This document shows, in pieces, positions 1 through 5,584 of a DNA stretch of 10,822 nucleotides (position 1 is the first letter of the stretch; every line of letters starts with the position of its first letter). Both the position numbers and the translations under genes were made by a program. The DNA is from CBDDRG01 sp051306415 (GTDB lineage Bacteria; Pseudomonadota; Gammaproteobacteria; Pseudomonadales; Porticoccaceae), in assembly GCA_051306415.1 (NCBI GenBank), contig JBPPNE010000204.1:1-10822 (forward strand). Direction: 5' to 3'. The notes below the pieces were generated by a model. The model did not search any database. It was not told the DNA's origin and saw nothing but the letters and a program-made list of their open reading frames with translations.

Positions 1-114
1 TGCAGGTGCAGGTGCAGGTGCAGGTGCAGGTGCAGGTGCAGGTGCAGGTGCAGGTGCAGGTGCAGGTGCAGGTGCAGGTGCAGGTGCAGGTGCAGGTGCA
101 GGTGCAGGTGCAGG
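1..114. repeat. Perfect hexanucleotide tandem repeat, 19 copies of TGCAGG
   Basis: Nineteen exact copies of TGCAGG start at the first base of the window, so the true array may be longer. It ends at 115-120 (TGCATC). Read on the minus strand within the HAF-repeat gene it is CCTGCA, encoding Pro-Ala. Not one synonymous difference occurs among the copies, which points to recent expansion by replication slippage rather than old selection on the peptide. A 6-nt unit keeps the frame, so copy-number change would alter linker length and not switch the gene off. Assembly collapse or expansion here is a real risk. Confidence 0.95.
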
Positions 115-1230
115 TGCATCGGCGCGGGCGAGCCAGGCTGAGAAAATTCCACTGGGGTCATTGGCATAGCCGACCACCACCGACCCATCGGCATTCACAT
201 CTTGGGCTTCAGTTAATTCCCAGCCAGTGGGCACCGTCACCCCTGCGCCAGCGAGCCAGTCGGCTATCGATTGCAGGCCAGTCGCCTGATTCCAGCGAAA
301 GGCCCGATCAGCGACATCACCAGCGATCTTGCTAGTACCTACGACGACACTACCGTCCGCTGATACTCCGCGCGCGCCACTGGTACTACCGCCCAGCGTA
401 CCTAAATCCGTCATGCCGGTAGCACCGGTCCAACGAAACGCGTGGTAGGGTTCAGCGCCACCCGCGACACGACTATCACCGACAACCACGTTGCCATCAG
501 CGGAGACCGCCCAGGCATCACTGTCGTTACCGCCGAGTGTACCCAGATCAGCCATACCTCCAGCGCTGGTCCAGCGGAAGGCGTGGTTGGCGAAAGAGGC
601 TAGGCTGCTACCACCGACGACGACACTGCCATCCGCCGATACGCCGAGGGCAACGCTGATAAAGCCCCCCAAGGTGCCGAGGTCTGTCATGCCGCCTACA
701 GCCGTCCATCGATAGGCATGGTAAGCCGTATCGCCGGTAAGGTCGCTGTCTCCGACCACGACACTCCCATCCGCGGAAACATCGGCGGCAACGCTCTGGC
801 TGCCACCGAGAGTACCCAGATCCACCATGCCCCCTGTAGTCGTCCAGCGAAAGCTGTGAACGCTAGTATTGCCCACGACTAGTTCACTTTTGCCCACTAC
901 GACGGCACCGTCGGCAGAAACCGCATTGGCGAGGCTTTCACCCCCGCCGAGCGTGCCCAGATCGACCATGCCGGCGCTGGTCCACCGAAAGGCATGAGAA
1001 ACCAGGTCGCCGGGGAGGCTGCCGAACCCCACCACAACGCTACCGTTGGCCGACACATCATTGGCGCCACTGAAACTACCACCCAGCGTGCCGAGATCGA
1101 TAAATTCGGCGGCGGCTGAAACGGACGACCCGATAATGAGCAGCGCGGCCGCAGCCAGTGATCTCCGGCCCACTCGGGTAACCGGCTGCTCTGGGCCTTG
1201 TGTGTTTTGAATAGCTTGAATCGGGATCAC
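1..1230 (-). CDS. Exported HAF-repeat protein, 3' end outside window
   Basis: Partial gene: 410 codons are visible and the reading frame is open to the left edge. Function unknown. Residues 1-41 form a long N-terminal signal: Arg pair at 22-23, hydrophobic stretch about 25-37, Ala-rich cleavage region near 39-41. Six copies of DLGTLGG begin at residues 45, 90, 137, 183, 228 and 275, each followed by a VSADGSVVVG-like and an HAFRWT-like segment. A divergent seventh unit from about 324 (ADWLAGAG, then VNADGSVVVGY and AWLAR) ends the array. This matches the extracellular HAF repeat family. Seven units of 45-49 residues suggest a seven-bladed beta-propeller, which is my inference. Residues 373-410 are (Pro-Ala)19, probably a linker to a C-terminal domain off the window (autotransporter barrel or sorting signal possible). 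The GTG start is fixed by an in-frame TGA two codons upstream and by AAGGAG 6 nt before it. Confidence 0.85.
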   Translation of the reverse strand, partial: MIPIQAIQNTQGPEQPVTRVGRRSLAAAALLIIGSSVSAAAEFIDLGTLGGSFSGANDVSANGSVVVGFGSLPGDLVSHAFRWTSAGMVDLGTLGGGESLANAVSADGAVVVGKSELVVGNTSVHSFRWTTTGGMVDLGTLGGSQSVAADVSADGSVVVGDSDLTGDTAYHAYRWTAVGGMTDLGTLGGFISVALGVSADGSVVVGGSSLASFANHAFRWTSAGGMADLGTLGGNDSDAWAVSADGNVVVGDSRVAGGAEPYHAFRWTGATGMTDLGTLGGSTSGARGVSADGSVVVGTSKIAGDVADRAFRWNQATGLQSIADWLAGAGVTVPTGWELTEAQDVNADGSVVVGYANDPSGIFSAWLARADAPAPAPAPAPAPAPAPAPAPAPAPAPAPAPAPAPAPAPA

Positions 1231-1355
1231 GACTCACTCCTTGTAATCATTGACTAAATATGAACTTACGGCGGTACTGGGGAATTGCCGCCATTATTAC
1301 TCATTCTTCGACTAGGTAAAACTCTACATCATGGATCAAATCCAACCCGCCGCGG
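1231..1355. other. Intergenic region between mlaB and the HAF-repeat gene
   Basis: This 125-nt gap holds the ribosome binding site of the HAF-repeat gene (AAGGAG on the minus strand, 1242-1237). An imperfect inverted repeat lies at 1270-1292 (GGCGG and CCGCC arms, 13-nt loop). On the minus strand no T-run follows the hairpin, so it is not a classical rho-independent terminator of the mla operon. A weak AATAAT -10-like hexamer sits on the minus strand at 1293-1298, but no convincing -35 box accompanies it. Whether the HAF gene is read from its own promoter or by read-through from mla is open. Confidence 0.5.
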
Positions 1356-1688
1356 TCAAGCCGGCGCCAGCACATCTTCAACATCGTAAAGCTGAGCCAA
1401 CGCGAGCAGCGAACGGGGAAGGTTGATAAAGGTAAGCAGTTTTTTCTCGGCCACGGCGCGGCGCTTCAACGCCACCAGAATCGCGACGGCGGCGGAGTCC
1501 GGCGCCCCCCCGATGCCTGCGCAGTCGATCACGCCGGATGCCGGCAACGGCAGCTCTCGTGTGGCTGCAAAGACGGCGGCAACCGTGGCAAAGGTGAAGT
1601 CTCCGACGCAACACCAACGCTCGCCATCGATGGCGAAACCGGCGGCGGCATCAGCCACAGCGGGTTTGGATGACTGGGGTGCCGTCAC
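1356..1688 (-). CDS. mlaB: MlaB, STAS-domain subunit of the Mla ABC transporter
   Basis: A 110-residue cytoplasmic protein with a single STAS domain. In the MlaFEDB complex MlaB binds the ATPase MlaF and is needed for its stability and activity. Visible support: an early strand-like segment (FAIDGERWCCVGDFTF, about 18-33), then the STAS core IDCAGIGGAPDSAAVAILV (about 54-72) with the conserved Asp-Ser-Ala, and a short C-terminal helix region. The identity rests on the STAS signature plus its place as last gene of a complete mla operon; alone it could only be called a STAS protein. The start is GTG, and GTGA overlaps the mlaC stop by 4 nt, which implies translational coupling. Length is close to the family norm of about 100 residues. 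Confidence 0.9.
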   Translation of the reverse strand: MTAPQSSKPAVADAAAGFAIDGERWCCVGDFTFATVAAVFAATRELPLPASGVIDCAGIGGAPDSAAVAILVALKRRAVAEKKLLTFINLPRSLLALAQLYDVEDVLAPA

Positions 1689-2335
1689 GATGCCGGCGTT
1701 CCCTTGTTCTTCTCCGCGAGCGTCGCAATCAGCCCGTCGATGCCGCCGCTCTGGATTTGCGCGTTGAACTCTTCACGGTAATTGGTCACCAGGCTGACAC
1801 CGCCAACAATCACATCGTAGGCTTTCCAGCCTTCCGGGGTGCTGGTCATACCGTAGTCAATCTCAATCGGTGCGCGTCCCGGCTTCAATACGGCGGTACG
1901 CACGGTGACATCGGTATCGCCCGCATTCGCCCGCAGCGGTTTGTAATCCAACTTTTCATCGCGATACTGGTTGAGTGCTCCGGAATAGGTGCGCACCAGC
2001 AGCGTGCGAAATTCATTCACCAGCCGCTGCTGCTGGTCAGGGCTGGCGGTTCGCCAGTTGCGGCCCATCGCCAGCGCCGTCATCCGGGTGAAATCGAAAC
2101 TGGGTAACAGCTTGGATTCGACCACTTCATGAATCCGGGCCTGGTCGCCGGCCTGAATCAGAGGGTCTGCCTTGATCAGTTCGATCACCTCCTGGGACAC
2201 CCGCTTGACCATCGCATCGGCGGCCTCTTCGGCGCCGGCCAGTGCGCCCTGGAGTGTAGCGACCAGCGTCAGCGCCATCACTGCCACCCAGTGGCAAGCC
2301 CGAGCTGGGCCATGTATCCGCGTCTTCAGGTACAT
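1685..2335 (-). CDS. mlaC: MlaC, periplasmic phospholipid-binding shuttle
   Basis: A 216-residue exported protein of the MlaC/Ttg2D family. It carries phospholipid across the periplasm between the MlaA-porin complex and MlaD. Residues 1-35 look like a Sec signal peptide: basic N-terminus, hydrophobic stretch about 17-32, Ala-rich end. The mature part shows family features: an early helical region (VKRVSQEVIELIKAD, about 44-58), FDFTRMTALAMGRNW (about 79-93), EFRTLLVRTYSGAL (about 108-121) and a C-terminal YDVIVGGVSLVTNYREEF (about 173-190). The ATG has GAGGGA 6 nt upstream. It follows mlaA after a 27-nt gap and overlaps mlaB by 4 nt. Length fits the family (about 210). Confidence 0.95.
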   Translation of the reverse strand: MYLKTRIHGPARACHWVAVMALTLVATLQGALAGAEEAADAMVKRVSQEVIELIKADPLIQAGDQARIHEVVESKLLPSFDFTRMTALAMGRNWRTASPDQQQRLVNEFRTLLVRTYSGALNQYRDEKLDYKPLRANAGDTDVTVRTAVLKPGRAPIEIDYGMTSTPEGWKAYDVIVGGVSLVTNYREEFNAQIQSGGIDGLIATLAEKNKGTPAS

Positions 2336-2362
2336 AGGCTATCCCTCATCGTTATTTGCCGC

Positions 2363-3073
2363 TTATTCATCGTCATCCAGCCGTGGCGGTTGGCCGTCAT
2401 ACACCAGGTAGAGCCGTCGTTGCAGGTAGGAACCGCGAATGAACCGGTAGCGATCGAGCGCTGCCTTGTCGACGATATTGAGGATATCGTCCGCCTGCGA
2501 GCGTTGATCCACCACGCTCAACACCTTGACGCCATTGCGGACGCCTTCGTCATCGATATAGTTGACCGGATCGGTATAGATACGTACCGCAGCACCCGTT
2601 CCATCGCGAATGGTGGTCGGGCCAAGTAGTGGCAGAAACAGGTAGGGCCCCTGACCGAGGCCCCAATAACCCAGGGTCTGGCCGAAGTCTTCTTCCCCGC
2701 GTACCAGACCCCATTTCGAGGCAACGTCGAACAACCCCACAACTCCCACCGTGGTATTGACTGCAACCCGCCCGAAATCGTCTACCGCCTTGCGCGGTTT
2801 TGCCTGTAACAGGTCGTTGACGCCAGAGTACAGATCGCTGACGTTGCTGAATACATTGGAGACACCGGTGCGCACGAATTGCGGCAGTGCCCCGGTGTAG
2901 GCCTTGATCACGGGCTTGACCGCGTATTTGTCGAGAACTTCGTTGGCCTGATAGAGCTTGCGGTTCATTGGCTCCAGCGGATCCACCGACGATGGCGAGG
3001 ACGCGCAGCCCGTCAGAACCGCCAGCAGCAGCCAGCTAACGATGTAGGGGGAATGCCGAAAGTACCTAGTCAT
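2363..3073 (-). CDS. mlaA: MlaA (VacJ), outer-membrane lipoprotein
   Basis: A 236-residue lipoprotein. MlaA forms a ring-like channel in the inner leaflet of the outer membrane, in complex with trimeric porins, and removes phospholipids misplaced in the outer leaflet. The N-terminus has a lipoprotein signal with lipobox LTGC, giving Cys23 as the acylated residue; it is followed by Ala-Ser-Ser, with no Asp at +2, consistent with outer-membrane sorting. Family motifs: DPLEPMNR about residues 31-38, GQTLGYWGLGQGPYLFLPLL in the middle, then GPTTIRDG. I chose ATG 3073, with AGAGG 5 nt upstream, over an in-frame GTG two codons earlier (3079) that abuts this site. In E. coli mlaA is separate from mlaFEDCB; here it sits inside the operon between mlaD and mlaC. 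Confidence 0.95.
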   Translation of the reverse strand: MTRYFRHSPYIVSWLLLAVLTGCASSPSSVDPLEPMNRKLYQANEVLDKYAVKPVIKAYTGALPQFVRTGVSNVFSNVSDLYSGVNDLLQAKPRKAVDDFGRVAVNTTVGVVGLFDVASKWGLVRGEEDFGQTLGYWGLGQGPYLFLPLLGPTTIRDGTGAAVRIYTDPVNYIDDEGVRNGVKVLSVVDQRSQADDILNIVDKAALDRYRFIRGSYLQRRLYLVYDGQPPRLDDDE

Positions 3074-3102
3074 GGTCACCTCTGTCGCAAGTCGGATCGG
3101 AG

Positions 3103-3582
3103 TTATGGCTTGCCAGCGGATTCAGGCCCCGATGACGCCTTGTTGAACAGGAATTGACTGATAAGTTTTTCCAGCACGATCGCCGACTGCGTCTTGGTTA
3201 TGCGCCCACCAGTCTCGATCAGTTTGCTGTCGCCACCCACATCCAGTCCGATATAGACCTCACCCAGAAGACCGGAAGTGAGGATTGAGGCAATGGTATC
3301 GGCCGTAAACTCGTAAGCATTGTCAATTTTGAGTTGAACTGTCGCCTGGTAGGTCGTCGGATCCAGCCGGATCGCCTCGACCCGGCCAACGGTAACCCCC
3401 GCCGCCTTCACCGGCGCCCGCAGCTTGAGCCCACCAATGTTGTCAAAACGCGCTTCAATACGGTAGCCGGGGGTCGATTGCAGGGATACCAGATTGCCAG
3501 CCTTGAGGGCGAGAAAAACGACGGCGGCAATACCCATGGCGACAAACAGGCCGACCCAGAGGTCGATGGTGGAGCGATTCAT
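3103..3582 (-). CDS. mlaD: MlaD, MCE-domain lipid-transfer subunit
   Basis: A 159-residue inner-membrane protein with one N-terminal membrane anchor (about 8-27) and one periplasmic MCE domain (about 38-117). MlaD forms a hexameric ring on MlaE that passes lipid between MlaE and MlaC. The MCE features seen are YRIEARFDNIGGLKLRAPVK (about 40-59), AGVTVGRV (about 61-68) and LLGEVYIGLD (about 105-114). The hydrophobic C-terminal helix AIVLEKLISQFLFNK (about 134-148) matches the segment that lines the pore of the hexamer. It is a little shorter than E. coli MlaD (183) owing to a short tail. The ATG overlaps the mlaE stop by 4 nt (ATGA); mlaA follows after 29 nt. Confidence 0.95.
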   Translation of the reverse strand: MNRSTIDLWVGLFVAMGIAAVVFLALKAGNLVSLQSTPGYRIEARFDNIGGLKLRAPVKAAGVTVGRVEAIRLDPTTYQATVQLKIDNAYEFTADTIASILTSGLLGEVYIGLDVGGDSKLIETGGRITKTQSAIVLEKLISQFLFNKASSGPESAGKP

Positions 3583-4391
3583 ACGCTGAGGCCTCGGAAC
3601 ATGAACACGGTAAGGATGAAATCGAGAGCGAGAATCGCCAGCGAACTTTCGACAACGGTGCGGGTAGTCGCGCTCGACACCCCCTGTGCCGTCGGTTTGG
3701 CATTGTAGCCCTCGAACACGGCGATCAGCGAAACCGCGACGCCAAACACCGCGCTCTTGATAATGCCGTTGGTCACGTCGGGCCAGAAATCGACACCAGC
3801 CTGCATGTTGCTCCAGAACACGCCGGAATCGACGCCAATCAGCCGCACCGTGACCAGGTAGGCGCCGAAGATGCCAAACGCGGAAAACAGCGCCGAGAGC
3901 ACGGGCATGGCGATCACCCCGCCCCAGAAGCGCGGCGCAATCACCCGCGCCAATGGATCCACCGCCATCATCTCCATCGCCGAGAGTTGCTCGGTGGTCT
4001 TCATGAAACCGATTTCCGCGGTCACCGCACTGCCGGCCCGCCCGGCAAACAACAACGCCGACACCACTGGCCCCAACTCCCGCGACAGCGACAGCGCCGC
4101 GAGAACCCCGATGGAGTCGTCGGCACCGTATTTGATCAAGATGTCATAGCCCTGCAACCCCAGCACCATGCCGACGAACATGCCCGACACGACAATGATG
4201 GTGAGGGACAACACACCGGTAAAATAAATCTCCCGCAATGTCAGTGGCAGGCGTCGAAAGGCTGCCGGCGTGTTGCGGACCACCGCGGCGAAAAAGCGCG
4301 CGAGAAAGCCGAGCCAGCAGACGCCAGTTCGCGTGCGTTCACCGAGCCAACGGAGAAACTCCGCGCTACTTTGCAGCAAGGTGCCAATCAT
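3579..4391 (-). CDS. mlaE: MlaE, permease subunit of the Mla ABC transporter
   Basis: A 270-residue inner-membrane permease of the MlaE family (formerly DUF140). A dimer forms the transmembrane core, with MlaF below and the MlaD ring above. The N-terminal about 45 residues are amphipathic and precede several hydrophobic segments: about 53-80, 98-120, 150-185, 205-225 and 245-266. Family signatures: GMFVGMVLGLQGYDIL (about 69-84), SRELGPVVSALLFAGRAGSA (about 102-121), VTAEIGFMKTTEQLSAMEMM (about 122-141) and DPLARVIAPRFW (about 144-155). The start ATG overlaps the mlaF stop and the stop overlaps the mlaD start, 4 nt each. Length is near the family norm of 260. Confidence 0.96.
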   Translation of the reverse strand: MIGTLLQSSAEFLRWLGERTRTGVCWLGFLARFFAAVVRNTPAAFRRLPLTLREIYFTGVLSLTIIVVSGMFVGMVLGLQGYDILIKYGADDSIGVLAALSLSRELGPVVSALLFAGRAGSAVTAEIGFMKTTEQLSAMEMMAVDPLARVIAPRFWGGVIAMPVLSALFSAFGIFGAYLVTVRLIGVDSGVFWSNMQAGVDFWPDVTNGIIKSAVFGVAVSLIAVFEGYNAKPTAQGVSSATTRTVVESSLAILALDFILTVFMFRGLSV

Positions 4392-5191
4392 GGCGTCAGC
4401 AGCTCCGTGGCAAAATCCGCCGCCGGGTAGTGAAAGGGCACCGGGCCATCCGGCGCACCATCGACGAACTGGCGCACGAAGGGGTCATCGGAAGCGCGCA
4501 CCTGGTCAGGCGTGCCCTCGGCAATAATCCGGCCCTCGGCGACAAAATAGATGTAATCGACGATCTGCAGCGATTCATGAATGTCGTGGGTGACCAGCAC
4601 CGAGGTGATCCCCAGGGCGTCATTCAGCTTGCGGATCAACTGGCCAATGATGCCGAGCGAAATCGGATCCAGGCCAGTGAAAGGTTCGTCGTACATGACC
4701 AGCAGCGGATCCAGTGCGATCGCCCGCGCCAGCGCCACGCGGCGAGCCATGCCACCGGACAGCGACGTCGGCATCAGCTCCGCCGCGCCGCGCAAACCGA
4801 CGGTGTGCAGCTTCATGAGCACGAGATCGCGAATCAATTCCTCGGGCAGATCGGTGTGCTCGCGCATCGCGAATGCGATGTTCTCGAAAACTGTCATGTC
4901 CGTGAACAATGCGCCAAATTGAAACAGCATGCCCAGTTTGCGGCGAAACCGAAACAATGCATCGTTATCGAGATCGGGAACCGACTGCCCCGCCACCAGC
5001 ACGCGCCCGCGCTGCGGCCGCAACTGGCCACCGATCAGGCGCAGAATCGTGGTTTTTCCACAGCCCGAACCGCCCATGATAGCGACCACCTTTCCCTTCG
5101 GAATGGTCATCGAAATGCCCGACAAAATGATGCGATCGTCATACCCGAAGGTGACATCCGCGAGTTCGACAGCATTTTCCGGGGGGCTCAC
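4388..5191 (-). CDS. mlaF: MlaF, ATPase subunit of the Mla ABC transporter
   Basis: A 267-residue cytoplasmic ABC ATPase that drives phospholipid movement by the MlaFEDB complex. All motifs are intact: Walker A GGSGCGKTT at 40-48, Q-loop Gln91, signature LSGGM at 144-148, Walker B LLVMYDEP at 163-170 with catalytic Glu169, and switch His202. The C-terminal tail PDGPVPFHYP (about 249-258) is the MlaF hallmark that reaches the partner subunit. The chosen start is GTG 5191, because homologues begin shortly before the first beta strand (ENAVELADVTF). No good ribosome binding site precedes it. The frame stays open upstream, and an AAGGAA sits at 5243-5238, so a longer form from a rare start codon cannot be excluded. 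First gene of the six-gene operon. Confidence 0.96.
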   Translation of the reverse strand: MSPPENAVELADVTFGYDDRIILSGISMTIPKGKVVAIMGGSGCGKTTILRLIGGQLRPQRGRVLVAGQSVPDLDNDALFRFRRKLGMLFQFGALFTDMTVFENIAFAMREHTDLPEELIRDLVLMKLHTVGLRGAAELMPTSLSGGMARRVALARAIALDPLLVMYDEPFTGLDPISLGIIGQLIRKLNDALGITSVLVTHDIHESLQIVDYIYFVAEGRIIAEGTPDQVRASDDPFVRQFVDGAPDGPVPFHYPAADFATELLTP

Positions 5192-5271
5192 TGGGGTTGC
5201 GGTAGCCGAGTTGGCAATCGTGCTAGACAGTTGAAATTCCTTTTGCGTACAAGCCGGTGTTATGTCCCGCG

Positions 5272-5300
5272 ATTCTATCCCATCGCTATTTCGGTCACAA
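5272..5300 (-). promoter_or_regulatory. Predicted sigma70-type promoter of the mla operon
   Basis: On the minus strand TTGTGA (5300-5295, 4 of 6 to consensus) and TAGAAT (5277-5272, 5 of 6) are separated by exactly 17 nt. Transcription would begin near 5265 and give a leader of about 70 nt before mlaF. It lies between the CPXCG gene and mlaF, where an operon promoter is expected. Prediction from sequence only. Confidence 0.5.
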
Positions 5301-5309
5301 TCCGGTCAC
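5292..5309. promoter_or_regulatory. 7-4-7 direct repeat, possible response-regulator operator
   Basis: CGGTCAC occurs twice on the plus strand (5292-5298 and 5303-5309), identical and 4 nt apart, giving an 11-bp period, about one helical turn. The proximal copy overlaps the -35 hexamer of the predicted mla promoter. This architecture is typical of tandem binding by OmpR/PhoB-type winged-helix regulators; each half matches the pho-box half-site CTGTCAY at 6 of 7 positions. The orientation is, however, opposite to mla transcription, which is unusual for a classical pho box. Confidence 0.4.
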
Positions 5310-5334
5310 CGCGGGCATGATCCGATGCGGGCTC

Positions 5335-5345
5335 CAGACTGTCTG
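5335..5345. repeat. Short palindrome between the CPXCG gene and the mla promoter
   Basis: CAGAC-T-GTCTG is an 11-bp perfect palindrome with 5-bp arms around a single central base. It lies 12 nt past the end of the CPXCG gene. No T-run follows on either strand, so it is not a clear terminator; it could be a small operator or chance. Confidence 0.35.
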
Positions 5346-5357
5346 CAATCCACACGC

Positions 5358-5549
5358 CTATTCGTTCTCATGGCGAGCGCAAATGACGGGTTCGCCGTCG
5401 TCATCGACATTCACCACAAGGGTGATGGGACGACAACAGACCGAACAATCCTCGATATAGGCCTGCTCGTCGACGGAGCAATCGACCACTACATCAATCA
5501 TCTCGCCGCAGTAGGGGCACTGCATATCCATCGTTCGCAATAAAGTCAT
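5358..5549 (-). CDS. CPXCG-motif cysteine-rich small protein
   Basis: A 63-residue protein of the CPXCG-motif cysteine-rich family, whose function is not established. It carries CPYCG (residues 11-15) near the N-terminus and the family-typical YIEDCSVCCRPI (about 31-42). Cys11, Cys14, Cys35 and Cys38 are arranged as two CxxC pairs that probably bind one zinc, a rubredoxin-like knuckle layout (inference). The tail is acidic and ends in the usual HENE. I chose ATG 5549, which puts the first CxxC near the N-terminus as in relatives. A TTG at 5588 in the same frame would add 13 residues and overlap the channel stop as TTGA, so coupling to the upstream gene is possible. Neither start has a strong ribosome binding site. 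It probably shares a transcript with the channel gene. Confidence 0.85.
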   Translation of the reverse strand: MTLLRTMDMQCPYCGEMIDVVVDCSVDEQAYIEDCSVCCRPITLVVNVDDDGEPVICARHENE

Positions 5550-5584
5550 AGCATCAGAATCCGGTAAGGTTTGTGTTGGACGCC

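Noticed and set aside
1..114. Tandem array as a CRISPR or satellite-type origin
   Set aside because: The unit is 6 nt with no spacers, and it is read in frame as Pro-Ala within a coding gene.
6..335. Plus-strand frame encoding a long Gln-Val repeat
   Set aside because: It is the antisense reading of the hexanucleotide tract; the minus strand carries the signal peptide, ribosome binding site and HAF repeats that continue into the tract.
1270..1292. Inverted repeat as terminator of the mla operon
   Set aside because: Only about 5 bp of uninterrupted stem with a 13-nt loop and no T-run after it on the minus strand.
4238..5320. 360-codon plus-strand open frame opposite mlaE and mlaF
   Set aside because: It lies antisense to intact Walker A, signature and Walker B motifs of MlaF, has no ribosome binding site and has a low-complexity composition.
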